Shown here one piece after another: positions 24,389-36,620 of a DNA stretch of 64,000 nt (the first letter of the stretch is position 1; each line of letters begins with the position of its first letter). The notes below the pieces were generated by a model. The model worked only from the letters and a program-made list of their open reading frames with translations, had not been told where the DNA came from and did no database searches. Origin of the DNA: Glandiceps talaboti (taxonomy: Eukaryota > Hemichordata > Enteropneusta > Spengelidae). The position numbers and the translations under genes are program-made. The stretch is taken from the NCBI RefSeq assembly GCF_964340395.1, contig NC_135562.1:19980626-20044625 (forward strand), in the 5' to 3' direction.

Positions 24389-25982
24389 AACTTCTAAATA
24401 AGTTTCGTAGTTGGGAATGTGATATTTTCGTTATGAAAATAAAATAATCATGAAGCATAATGTAGGGTTGTCTATTTCCAAAGAGAATTTGTTTTGTCTG
24501 GTATGATTTGACTTTCTACCCTAAAAATTCGTTGAACAATCATTTTGCATTTATTTATGAGGTCGTGTTAAGTGATAAAATTGAGGGCTATTTGATTTTG
24601 CATGTACAGAAAGTTTCAGTGAGTATAGATGTCTTCCATCTTCGATCTTTAATTTCTCATAAAATATTGTCTGATTGAGAGAAGAGTTCACTATCAGTAT
24701 CACGGCGGACTACAACTCAATGCTCGTAGAGGAACAAAATTTGGACGCGTGCCAACCGTGCATTATCGCTCGTTTAAGACATGCTAGTTCGATGTCTAGA
24801 CCAATCAGATCTCTCGATTTGCGCCATCAATATACTGGTATAATATAATATTATATTAACAGTTAAGGGTCACTTTTAAAGCACGTTTAGCCATCATTAT
24901 CAATAGTGATTTCTATGGGGTTGTTTTTAGGTAAACTATAGGAATGGTGTTAAGACGTATATTAATATCAGAATTTCAAGTTTAGATTAATGTTTTCACG
25001 GGTTGCATATGAGCATAGTAAAATTACGTTGTTATCCACGATCAATAAAGTCTATTAGAGTGTAGGTTATGGTAGGTTTCCAAAGTACCAATTAGATTCT
25101 AACTTATAGAAGAGTTACTCCTTAAACATCAGCTATTTATTGCACTGTGTACATTTATCTCTACATGTTTTATAATAATCGGTATATAGTATTTTCATAA
25201 TATAAAAAAAACCACGTAAAATAATAACAATTTACTTCTAATTCAGTGTACACCTTCATGCCTTTGCCTCAGTTGAGGTCATTTTTTAAAACATAGCATT
25301 CCAGAGAGAACCCAGACTTTTTAGACTACATTGTATAACTGTACAGTCTACATAACATGTTCGTCTACTTAACTGTAATTGTCTCATTTACATCTTTTAC
25401 ACCTCATCAAACTCTCACGGAAGTGTTGTGACCGACGAGTCTCTTATTTGGGCTCGAAATATTCTATTTTTAAAATTCACAGTAAAATAAAATAAAAAAT
25501 TTGACCTACATTTTCTGAAATAATGTGTTTTATTTTGCATAATAAGGAGCGGTCGTGAATAGTCAAATTCCAATATTGTAATTACACGTGTGGCAATAAA
25601 GTATGTGAATCTACACGCACTATCTGAATTCTACGATATACCATACATGTTATTACCTGAATTGGTAAATTCCATTAATTCTATTATAACAACACCTGAT
25701 AAAAACCCTATTAAGTAACTTTTATTGGGCATATGTGTGTACAAATTTGAAGTATGCAATCTCATTATCGATTATGCAAATGACTCATGCTGAAAGCTAA
25801 AAAAAAAATATTTTTTATCGACAATGTGCCCTTTGTTGTAATTAATGGTGTACCAAATTATTTGAAGGTGGAATAATGAATTCTGCTTTGTCGTAAACAA
25901 CTAACCTACGCCCTCTTTGATAGAATCGAGCACAATGCAGTATATTTGGACATCCGTTTTAGGCTAATGGGTAGAGCATAGG
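24389..25982. other. Intron 2 noncoding sequence (duplicated in unit 2)
   Basis: Its first ~260 bases repeat the pre-LINE direct repeat (compare 21535-21800). No gene is seen in the remainder. Confidence 0.5.
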
Positions 25983-26621
25983 CACTTGTTTCCCGCGATA
26001 TGTATCAGAATGTTTCTATCAGAATACAAAGAAATGTCGATAATATCGATGGTATTGACGTGTTTTAACCAACTGTATATGGAAGGGGTAAAATAACACT
26101 TGTTTCTGTAATCACACAAGTCAACTCACCAGGAGATAGGTTTGCAACAGAACACAATGGTCAGATTGTAACAACGACACGATTTATGCAAGTTTATTAA
26201 ACTTGGGAACTAGGGAGTAACAGTAGGTTACATTTTCGAAATGTTTGCCGAGAAAAACGGCCGGTTGAAAGTTCATGTTGCCGTACGGTAATGCTACCAA
26301 AGATATCAACCGATTTCTGAAGCTAAGTAGAATTGGAGCGAATACATTTTTTCTAACTACCTTCCGTTAATCTGATTGGATATCGATGTTTATGGAGAAC
26401 GCTGCTATTGGCGATATTGGTGGTTAGAAACAATTATTGATTGTGTAATTGTGTGCTGTTGCAAAACCCTGTCTATATCTCGGGGTGATATGAGTGGACT
26501 TGTGCGATCACAGTAGCAAGTGTTATGTACAATTGGCTACGACACGTGAATATTATCGACATTTTATTGTCACAGTATTCTGATGGAAGCATTCTGATAC
26601 AAATCTCGGGAAACAAGTTCC
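25983..26621. mobile_element. Foldback-type element, unit 1 copy
   Basis: The left arm 25983-26128 and right arm 26491-26621 are inverted copies (CACTTGTTTCCCG...GTATCAGAATG against its complement, and CACACAAGTCAACTCA against TGAGTGGACTTGTG). The core (about 360 bp) contains CGGCCGTTTTTCTC-type sequence, read inversely, and a smaller nested inverted pair around TTTTTTCTAACTACCTTCCG. No ORF. A related, rearranged relic lies at 51.0-51.56 kb. Confidence 0.8.
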
Positions 26622-28921
26622 AATGGGGTAGAGTCAATTAAAGAGCCTGTTTTATTTTAATAGCATGATCAGCTGGGAGAATATACTCTGGTTTGCGACA
26701 ACACGAAATGTGATGCAGTTAGAGGTACACAATCATATGTCAGTTCTCTGGAATAACTCATACAGAGAAGATTGACTGTTGTTCAGTATTAAATGTAAAG
26801 GCTTGAGACACTTGAATGATTCATATAAAAGAACACTATCATATTCTATAGCTAGAGTACAAAAGGGCTCTGTGTGAGACGCCAGTCTATCCATGTAGCA
26901 ATCCCCTGTCAGTCGCAATCATTTAAGTCTCACATTGTACAGTTATCATGACTATCCAAACAATCTATCATTCTTGGACATGTCTATCCTTTGTTCAGAT
27001 TAGAACCTAAATCTAAGGACGTGCTGTGACCCTATCAATGATATCATCACAAGGAGCAGCGATCATATCAACTTACATTAGCAGATCTTCAAATTTTAGA
27101 ATGCTGACTGGCTGCTTTCTGTACGTGATGCACGTATCACAACTTCAGATGAAAACATAAAGTTGATGAATCGCTACAGTGACATGATATATTGTGCAAT
27201 TAAGGAAAGCTAAACAAAAGATACATGTATATGGGAATTTAATACGTGCTGGTAGCAATGCAAATAGTTATTTCGATATCAGCCAATATATACACGCTAG
27301 CCCTGCATTTGTACAACTAGTATATCTCATGTACTTGACAAGTGTACCGTAATGAAGATGATATGCTGACCTTTAATTTGTTACAAAACACTTGGTTCTA
27401 CATCAGAGTTAATTCGTCTGTTAGGCGACACCAGAATACTAATGGTATACTTTTATACAGGTACAAACCTCTTACATGTAACTTGAACAAGACTGGTACC
27501 GGTGAATGTATGCATTGACATCAACATTATACAACTATAATTAATTTTATCGAGTTTTAATGTAAGTACTTTCACAAGTTCACAAAGCTTATAAAAGCAG
27601 CATCTGTGACTTTAACATCAGTAGAAGTTTTGTGTTTTAAATGTCTTGGACTCCGTTTGCTAGAATGTAATATTCCATGTCTTCAAGGGAGTGCCTATCG
27701 TTACATGTGTGTATTTACTCCACCTTACCAGGGGAGATAGCCTTCTACATGACATGTTATCGAGACGATGACGTCCTGTTGACGCATTATCTAATACACC
27801 ATGTACATCCTATAATTTTGACTATTAGCCCATGTTATTTCAATGCTTAGAGTTACTATAAGGAGACCCAATCAATTCAAAAGTAACCAAGTGCAAAAAC
27901 GACAACATATAAGTATCATTGCTTCATGCCAAGTATTAAAGATAATGTGGGATCACTAGATCATACTTCTTCATTTATGATGTATAGTTGAAGCCAAGTC
28001 ATTGACAACGACATTCTGTGATTTCGTGTCATTATCATGTGACATACATCATCAGTCGATATAGGTCAATAGAGAATAAATCACAGAATTATAGACGTAA
28101 TTATAACAACTATATCTTGCCATGCAGAGAGATGTGCACTGATATCATACAGTCGATGTATGGATATATGTCAAAGGTCACCACTAAAGCACAATTGATC
28201 ACTATGTGACAGTAATATCGAACATATCATAACTAAAATCAGATGTAGATGTCGGCTAATCATTCATTGCTATTTTACCTTCGTTATTTTGCTTGAATTA
28301 ACCTTCGTAGTACATGTTTACGTTTTTTGCCATGGTTTTATGTACCCGACGATAAAAATATTTCACCACATTCCCAACTGCAAAACCTACTTTGAAATGA
28401 AATAGAGTGAAAACCTTATATTATATAAGTAAATGATTGTGCAATGAATTTTTATGGTAAATCAGATCTCAGTGACAAAATGAAAGATAGAAGATCGTTC
28501 ATTTCAACATAATCTACATTGGGATTTAACTTCTAAATTGGTTTTGTAGTTGGGAATGTGATATTTTCATTATGAAAATACGATATACGTGAAGTAGTAA
28601 TGTCGGGTTTTCTATTTCCAAAGCGAATTTGTTTTGTCAGGTATGATTTGGCTTTGTACCCTAAAATTCGTTGAACAATCATTTTGCATTTATTTATGAG
28701 GTTGTGTTAAGTGATAAAATTGAGGGCTATTAGATTTTGCATGTATAGAAAGTTTCAGTGATGAGTATAGATGTCTTCCATCTTCGATCTTCGTTTTCGA
28801 GATTTGATAGGGTAATTTCTAAAGCGAAGATCGAAGATAGAAGATCGTTCATTTCCGATCCCTCTTCAGTATTCGGTTTTGAATGAACATACATAAGGTT
28901 ATAAATTGAGATTTAACTTCT

Positions 28922-31341
28922 GGAACTGGAGACCAATTTCACTCCTCAACATTGACTATAAAATTGCTAGTAAAGCAATTGCTAAGAGAATGAGCAGTGT
29001 CGTTTCTTCAGTAATTCACCCTGACCAAAGGGCTTTCATTAAGGGTAGGAATATTGCAGAAAACATTCACCTTATTCGCGATTGTCTTGAGTACACAAAA
29101 ATGACAAATATCCCAGGTGTCGTACTATTTGTAGATTTAGAGAAGGCATACGGTAGCCTCGAGTGGCCGCTTATGTTCAAGTCTTTGAATCTGTTTGGGT
29201 TTGGTCCCTCGATTATTAAATGGGTTAAGGTTTTTTACACCAATATAAAAAGTTGTGTTTTAAATAATGGTCACTCCACCGGTTGGTTCAGTCCTTCTAG
29301 AGGTATTAGGCAAGGGTGCCCCCTGTCTACGATCCTTTTTATTATGTCAATAGAGCTCCTTGCCATTGCTGTCAGAAATACCGAGGAGATAAAAGGGGTA
29401 AAACTCCCTGAAAACAATAGCACAAAATTGGCTTTATTTGCAGACGATATGTCAATCCTTCTCAATGACAAAGATTCTGTTATTGCATTTTTATCAGTTA
29501 TTCAGCTGTTTTCTATTTGTTCAGGTCTTAAAATCAACAAGGCAAAAACAGAACTTGTTTATATGGGCTCCCTGCGTAAGTGAAAAGATAAAATATGCAG
29601 CTTGACCCCCACTTCAGAATCAGTTAAACTTCTTGGAATATATTTATCATATAATAGTACGGCAAACTTAGAGAATAATTTTGGTAAAACTGATTCTACT
29701 CTGAGGACAAAGCTAAATATTTGTTCTAGCAGGGATATTGGGTTTAGGGGTAAAATCCTCCTTTCAAAGACTTTTGGGATTTCCCAGTTTATTTACCAAA
29801 TGTCTTCTTTAGTTATTCCTCATTATATCAAATTTGCAGCTCAGAAACTTATTAATTCTTTCATTTGGAATAATAAAAGACCTAAAGTGAAATGGAGTAC
29901 TATGATTGGTCAAATTTCAGAAGGGGGTCTTAAATTACCATCAATAGCCATAACTGACCAGGCAATAACAGTAATGTGGCTAAAACGCCTTTTAGAATCT
30001 ACTGCTTCATGGTCAATAATTCCTAAATTTTATTTTAATAAAATTGGTGGTCTTAGATTTCTTCTTTGCTGCAACTTTGATCCCTCTTGTTTAGGCTTAG
30101 GTGACTTGCCTTTGTTTTACAAAGAGGCGTTAAACAGTTGGTTTACTCTTTCAAAAGTATATAGGAAGAAACCGACAACCAGTCTTGATATAGCTCAGGA
30201 GATTATTTGGAATAATTCACATATTAGGATTGGAGGAAAATCAGTGTTTTATAGAAGGCTGTATGATCGGGGTATATTATACATTAGGGATCTGTTTGAT
30301 CCTTATGGTAATATTCTCTCGGAATGATTTCAAACAGAAATTCCATGTTGAAATTGACTTTTTATCTTATGCTGGTTTACTAGATGCAATCCCACGTAAA
30401 TGGAAGACAGAGATGAGATCACATAGTCCCAATATTATTCAAACACCTAATGTGAATCGCTTTGTTCCGAAAGTTGGAGGAAAACTACTTGATAAGGTTA
30501 CTACAAAGGAAGTATATGATTTGTTATTACACTATGTTTTTCAAGCCCCAACGGTATTGGGGAAATGGGATTCCTCCTTTGATTGTTCACAGTTTGACTG
30601 GAAAACTATATGGAATCTTTCATTTAGGGTAACCACGGAGGAAAAAAATCAGAAATTCTCAGTTTAAAATCTTGCATAACAATCTCGCCACAAACCAGAA
30701 ATTAAATACATGGGGAATTAAAGACACCAGTTGTTGCAACTGGTGCCCTGAAAATGAAGATTTACATCACCTCCTTTGGGAGTGTTCTGCAGCTAAAGTA
30801 TTTTGGGACAAGTTTATTTTACTCCTTAATTTTGTTCCTGATATTCATTTGTCTATGTCAGATGTGATTTTTGGTATGTTTGACATTTGCGACAAAATCT
30901 TCAATCTCCAATTTTGATTCATTTATTAGTTATCTCAAAAGTGTTAAGGATATGGAAATTAAATTTGCTCGCAGAGGAGCCCTGGAGCACAAATGGGAAT
31001 CATTACTTTTGTAATTATTACGTTACTGTAAGTCATGCAACTGGTTTTTCAACTGAGTAGGGATTGGGTGTTTTCCTGTGATTAAGTTAGGATTCTGTGC
31101 TTAGTCCTTTCATTACAGACAGATATTTCTGTTCAAGATATTGTTACATTATTCTTTATCAATTGTAATTATTTCCAATGCCATGTATTAATCTATTTAA
31201 TTAAGTTAACTAACCCTCCCCCCTCTCCGTTTGTACGTCCTGTGTTTTCTCTGTAATGTAGTGTTTGCCTTTGTATTGTCTTGCAGTTGTTTTGGAAATT
31301 AAAACAAAATATATATAAAAAAAATTAAAAAACAAACAAAA
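28922..31341 (+). mobile_element. L1-like LINE, 5'-truncated, copy 2
   Basis: Same insertion as copy 1, flanked by AACTTCT at 28915-28921 and 31342-31348. Its tail has become A-rich with TATATA and CAAAC interruptions instead of pure poly-A. Confidence 0.93.
28924..31014 (+). pseudogene. LINE reverse transcriptase ORF2 fragment, copy 2
   Basis: Same motifs as copy 1, here readable without a break from NWRPISLLN through FADD to a TGA at 29581-29583 shared with copy 1. Motif A reads VDLEKAYGS (Asp to Gly after the catalytic Asp). Copy-specific damage: one base lost near 30320 (ILSW in copy 1 becomes a frameshift), a frame slip near 30645-30660, a deletion of about 75 bp near 30905, and a 12-bp length difference near 30533-30547. 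The zinc knuckle CNWCPENEDLHHLLWEC is retained near 30740-30790. Confidence 0.92.
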
Positions 31342-32943
31342 AACTTCTAAATAGGTTTTGTAGTTGGGAATGTGATATTTTCGTTATGAAAATAAAATAA
31401 TCATGAAGCATAATGTCGGGTTGTCTATTTCCAAAGAGAATTTGTTTTGTCTGGTATGATTTGGCTTTCTACCCTAAAAATTCGTTGAACAATCATTTTG
31501 CATTTATTTATGAGGTCGTGTTAAGTGATAAAATTGAGGGCTATTTGATTTTGCATGTACAGAAAGTTTCAGTGAGTATAGATGTCTTCCATCTTCGATC
31601 TTTAATTTCTCATAAAATATTGTCTGATTGAGAGAAGAGTTCACTATCGGTATCACGGCGGACTACAACTCAATGCTCGTAGAGGAACAAAATTTGGACG
31701 CGTGCCAACCGTGCATTATCGCTCGTTTAAGACATGCTAGTTCGATGTCCAGACCAATCAGATCTCTCGATTTGCGCCATCAATATACTGGTATAATATA
31801 ATATTATATTAACAGTTAAGGGTCACTTTTAAAGCACGTTTAGCCATCATTATCAATAGAGATTTCTATGGGGTTGTTTTTAGGTAAACTATAGGAATGG
31901 TGTTAAGACGTATATTAATATCAGAATTTCAAGTTTAGATTAATGTTTTCACGGGTTGCATATGAGCATAGTAAAATTACGTTGTTATCCACGATCAATA
32001 AAGTCTATTAGAGTGTAGGTTATGGTAGGTTTCCAAAGTACCAATTAGATTCTAACTTATAGAAGAGTTACTCCTTAAACATCAGCTATTTATTGCACTG
32101 TGTACATTTATCTCTACATGTTTTATAATAATCGGTATATAGTATTTTCATAATATAAAAAACCACGTAAAATAATAACAATTTACTTCTAATTCAGTGT
32201 ACACCTTCATGCCTTTGCCTCAGTTGAGGTCATTTTTTAAAACATAGCATTCCAGAGAGAACCCAGACTCTTTAGACTACATTGTATAACTGTACAGTCT
32301 ACATAACATGTTCGTCTACTTAACTGTAATTGTCTCATTCACATCTTTTACACCTCATCAAACTCTCACGGAAGTGTTGTGACCGACGAGTCTCTTATTT
32401 GGGCTCGAAGTATTCTATTTTTAAAATTCACAGTAAAATAAAATAAAAAATTTGACCTACATTTTCTGAAGTAATGTGTTTTATTTTGCATAATAAGGAG
32501 CGGTCGTGAATAATCAAATTCCAATATTGTAATTACACGTGTGGCAATAAAGTATGTGAATCTACACGCACTATCTGAATTCTACGATATACCATACATG
32601 TTATTACCTGAATTGGTAAATTCCATTAATTCTATTATAACAACACCTGATAAAAACCCTATCAAGTAACTTTTATTGGGCATATGTGTATACAAATTTA
32701 TATCATATTTGAAGTATGCAATCTCATTATCGATTATGCAAATGACTCATGCTGAAAGCTAAAAAAAATATATTTTTTATCGACAATGTGCCCTTTGTTG
32801 TAATTAATGGTGTACCAAATTATTTGAAGTTGGAATAATGAATTCTGCTTTGTCGTAAACAACTAACCTACGCCCTCTAGGATAGAATCGAGCACAATGC
32901 AGTATATTTGGACATCCGTTTTAGGCTAATGGGTAGAGCATAG

Positions 32944-33580
32944 GCACTTGTTTCCCGCGATATGTATCAGAATGTTTCTATCAGAATACAAAGAAATGTC
33001 GATAATATCGACGGTATTGACGTGTTTTAACCAACTGTATATGGAAGGGGTAAAATAACACTTGTTTCTGTAATCACACAAGTCAACTCACCAGGAGATA
33101 GGTTTGCAACAGAACACAGTGGTCAGATTACAACGATATGATTTATGCAAGTTTATTAAACTTGGGAACTAGGGAGTAACAGTAGGTTACATTTTCGAAA
33201 TGTTTGCCGAGAAAAACGGCCGGTTGAAAGTTCATGTTGCCGTACGGTAATGCTACCAAAGATATCAACCGATTTCTGAAGCCAAGTAGAATTGGAGCGA
33301 ATACATTTTTTCTAACTACCTTCCGTTAATCTGATTGGATATCGATGTTTATGGAGAACGCTGCTATTGGCGATATTGGTGGTTAGAAACAATTATTGAT
33401 TGTGTAATTGTGTGCTGTTGCAAAACCCTGTCTATATCTCGGGGTGATATGAGTGGACTTGTGCGATCACAGAAGCAAGTGTTATGTACAATTGGCTACG
33501 AGACGTGAATAGTATCGACATTTTATTGTCACAGTATTCTGATGGAAGCATTCTGATACAAATCTCGGGAAACAAGTTCC
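32944..33580. mobile_element. Foldback-type element, unit 2 copy
   Basis: Counterpart of 25983-26621, with arms 32944-33089 and 33451-33580. Confidence 0.8.
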
Positions 33581-34769
33581 TATGGGGTAGAGTCAATTAA
33601 AGAGCCTGTTTTATTTTAATAGCATGATCAGCTGGGAGAATACATATACTCTGGCTTGCGACAACACGGAATGTGATGCAGTTAGAGGTACACAATCATA
33701 TGTCAGTTCTCTGAAATAACTCATACAGAGAAGATGGACCGTTGTTCAGTATTAAATGTAAAGGCTTGAGACACTTGAATGATTCATATAAAAGAACACT
33801 ATCATATTCTATAGCTAGAGTACAAAAGGGCTCTGTGTGAGACGCCAGTCTATCCATGTAGCAATCCCCAGTCAATCGCAATCATTTAAGTCTCACATTG
33901 TACAGTTACCATGACTATCCAAACAATCTATCATTCTTGGACATGTCTATCCTTTGTTCAGATTAGAACCTAAATCTAAGGACGTGCTGTGACCCTATCA
34001 ATGATATCATCACAAGGAGCAGCGATCATATCAACTTACATTAGCAGATCTTCAAATTTTAGAATGCTGACTGGCTGCTTTCTGTACGTGATGCACGTAT
34101 CACAACTTCAGATGAAAACATAAAGTTGATGAATCGCTATAGTGACATGATATATTGTGCAATTAAGGAAAGCTAAACAAAAGATACATGTATATGGGAA
34201 TTTAATACGTGCTGGTAGCAATGCAAATAGTTATTTCGATATCAGCCAATATATACACGCTAGCCCTGCATTTGTACAACTAGTATATCTCATGTACTTG
34301 ACAAGTGTACCGTAATGACGATGATATGCTGACCTTTAATTTGTTACAAAACACATGGTTGTACAACAGAGTTAATTCGTCTGTTAGGTGACACCAGAAT
34401 ACTAATGGTATACTTTTATACAGGTACAAACCTCTCACATGTAACTTGAACAAGACTGGTACCGGTGTTCTCTTATTTTACTTACGATCTAATTGCCCTT
34501 CCATGTATGTATATAAAGAGGTGCATAAATCTTACATGTGTACCATACCTTAAGGCTTCAAGAAGTCTAGTCAGAATATGACGTCAACTGAGTAAGCTTA
34601 CTTCTCAATGATTTTCGAGTGGTACATTGAATGCAAATCGCGGCATATCAAATTCAAGTTTTAATGGCATCTTCGGAATATATACACTCAAGAAGTAAAA
34701 TCTTGACCAGAGATAGTTTATTGTATATATTCAAATGAACTGCTTAAATAAATATATATACTAGTATTA

Positions 34770-34913
34770 CATTTACTATTATTACTACACAGATATTTGC
34801 TAGGATTTCTAATACCTGTAGACTTGCATGTTGCCTTAATACTTTGTAAATAAATATTAATTCGAAACGTTTTATACTTATTGACCAGGACTGGTTTATT
34901 TATTACTTTTGCC

Positions 34914-34969
<56 letters not shown>
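34770..34969 (+). mobile_element. Short interspersed repeat with (TA)n tail, copy 1
   Basis: About 145 bp from CATTTACTA to TTTTGCCCCA followed by about 26 TA units. A second copy with the same body and tail is at 36381-36619. Repeated body plus simple tail, and no ORF: SINE-like or another microsatellite-tailed non-autonomous repeat. No RNA polymerase III boxes were identified with confidence. Confidence 0.75.
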
Positions 34970-34972
<3 letters not shown>

Positions 34973-35672
34973 TTATTAAGTGTTTTGGACCAAGGCGTTA
35001 AAATAGAAAATCTTTGATTTTTTTTTATTCGATTCAAATAAAATTGTGTACAATTTTCAAGGGTAGTTATGACTAGTTTTTGAGTGACCTCCATGAATAC
35101 TAATTAGACATATATGCATATAAATGATGTATACAATATGTTGCCAGTCTCTGATTGCAACCCCGTGTGATTTACTTGAGATATTGATTTCACTATACCA
35201 CATCTATTGTAAACATCTGGTAGACATGACTTGCATATTAATCAGTTTGATTGGCATAAGTAATTACTTTCAGTCATTAGGTAATTCCTTATATAGTAGC
35301 GTTTTCAGAGTCGATATACTTGGTACATACGATGATGATGCACCAATACCATTTATATACATTTATACAATTGGTGGCTTGCTTTTCAATTAGTATAATT
35401 CACATACATCTATACATTTATAGCATATGTTTTCAACCAGTTGAATAGTTAATACTCGAGTTGTAATGTTTCTTACTAATTTGCATAATCAATTAATTTG
35501 CATCAATTAAAAAGCATTGTAATTGTCTAAGACACTTTGCAATCTGTATTTTGATGTTTAAAAGTTTTGGAATTTAGGTAAATACCCCACTGCCCGTCCT
35601 CATCTCTTAACACGGGAGGAAATGATAGTTTTCTTCATTTCACCAACGACCTGTTTAATGCGAGAGCCTTAC
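34970..35672. other. Intron 2, near exon 2: no gene seen
   Basis: AT-rich. A plus-strand ORF at 35124-35393 has no recognisable motif and opposes the GPCR, so I treat it as chance. Confidence 0.4.
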
Positions 35673-36074
35673 CCTTTTCTTTGATGACGCATGTGATTGA
35701 TCCCTGCTTCTGTCTGCGTTGCCAGGGATACTTCTTCCCCAAAGTTTTCTCCCTATCCTTACATATGTAAATGCTAACACGACCAATGGGGTGAAGTACG
35801 TTGTCATGACGATGAACACTTCGTAAGCTTCCAAGAAATTGTTGTTTGGCGACCATTCTTGGCAAAAGTATATATCCTGTCCGTCATGTGATGACTGACG
35901 AATGTGGGTGAAAGCTGTCTGGACCACGGCTAACGAGACAGCAAGTACAATGATGCTTCCCAGTAGTATCTTGGTGCGGTGTTTAGTCACCCTTATCTTG
36001 AGTGGATAAATCACGGCAAAGTAGCGGTCGATACCGATAGCTGTCAATGTATATATACTGATTATAACAGATAC
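35673..36074 (-). CDS. GPCR exon 2: TM3-TM5 and ICL3
   Basis: Residues 150-283. The acceptor is ATGTATTCTCCAG and the donor is AGG|GTAAGG. The exon opens VSVIISIYTLTAIGIDRYFA, completing TM3 with DRY at 165-167, then VIYPLKIRVTKHRTK (ICL2), TM4 (about 185-204), ECL2 with Cys220 (partner of Cys141 in exon 1), TM5 with Pro245 and Tyr253, and ICL3 containing IPGNADRSRD and ending HASSKKR. It joins in phase 0 to exon 1 (FLQQ|VSV) and exon 3 (SKKR|VIKML). Reading beyond the donor gives only a few codons to a stop, consistent with an intron. Confidence 0.93.
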
Positions 36075-36380
36075 CTGGAGAATACATAAAAGACAAACGT
36101 TAGTATTTTCAAATATAAAAGAAACCACCTCTCTACTACAGTAACTGTAAATATTCACATAATTATTCATCGTCATATCAAATACACTTCTTAAGCATCA
36201 ATATTGCTTTTCCATTATAAGTAATTACTCATTCGGAATGCATTAGAAAGCATTATGATGTACATGTAATGCGAAAGATTAGTTCCACTTGTAACACGTC
36301 ACATCACTACAAAGATATGTAATCTAAATTGTTATGCATACTTTACCGTATATTAGAACTTACAGTGTATCATTCGTTTC

Positions 36381-36524
36381 CATTTACTAGTATTACTACA
36401 CAGATATTTGCTAGGCTGTCTAATACCTGCAGGCTTACATGTTGCCTTTATACTTTGTAAATAAATATTAATTCGAAACGTTTTATACTTATTGACCAGG
36501 ACTGGTTTATTCATTATTTTTGCC

Positions 36525-36619
<95 letters not shown>
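36381..36619 (+). mobile_element. Short interspersed repeat with (TA)n tail, copy 2
   Basis: Same body as 34770-34969 (ACTACACAGATATTTGCTAG...ACTGGTTTATTCATTA) with a longer TA tail of about 46 units. It lies in GPCR intron 1, while copy 1 is in intron 2. Confidence 0.75.

Positions 36620-36620
<1 letters not shown>

Larger units (their letters stand above)
20506..27503. repeat. Tandem ~7-kb duplication, unit 1
   Basis: Starts GAATGTATGCATTGACATCA and ends ACTGGTACCGGT, abutting unit 2 directly. The two units differ by a few percent, mostly point changes and small indels, and share the same LINE and foldback insertions. The first ~0.5 kb is also present at 63502-64000 in block B, making three copies of that part. 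Confidence 0.96.
27504..34466. repeat. Tandem ~7-kb duplication, unit 2
   Basis: A direct copy of 20506-27503, ending at the same ACTGGTACCGGT and then entering unrelated sequence. The ~35-base length difference comes from indels, including one of about 75 bases in the LINE. Confidence 0.96.

Noticed and set aside
26733-26918. A 61-codon minus ORF preserved at 26733-26918 and 33696-33881
   Set aside because: Same reason: recent duplication and no motif.
28018-28209. A 63-codon ORF preserved at 21020-21211 and 28018-28209
   Set aside because: Both are inside the recent 7-kb duplication, so preservation is expected by chance. There is no motif and it is intronic.
35635-35865. Alternative minus-strand frame overlapping GPCR exon 2
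   Set aside because: It overlaps the well-supported TM5/ICL3 frame and has no receptor or other motif.
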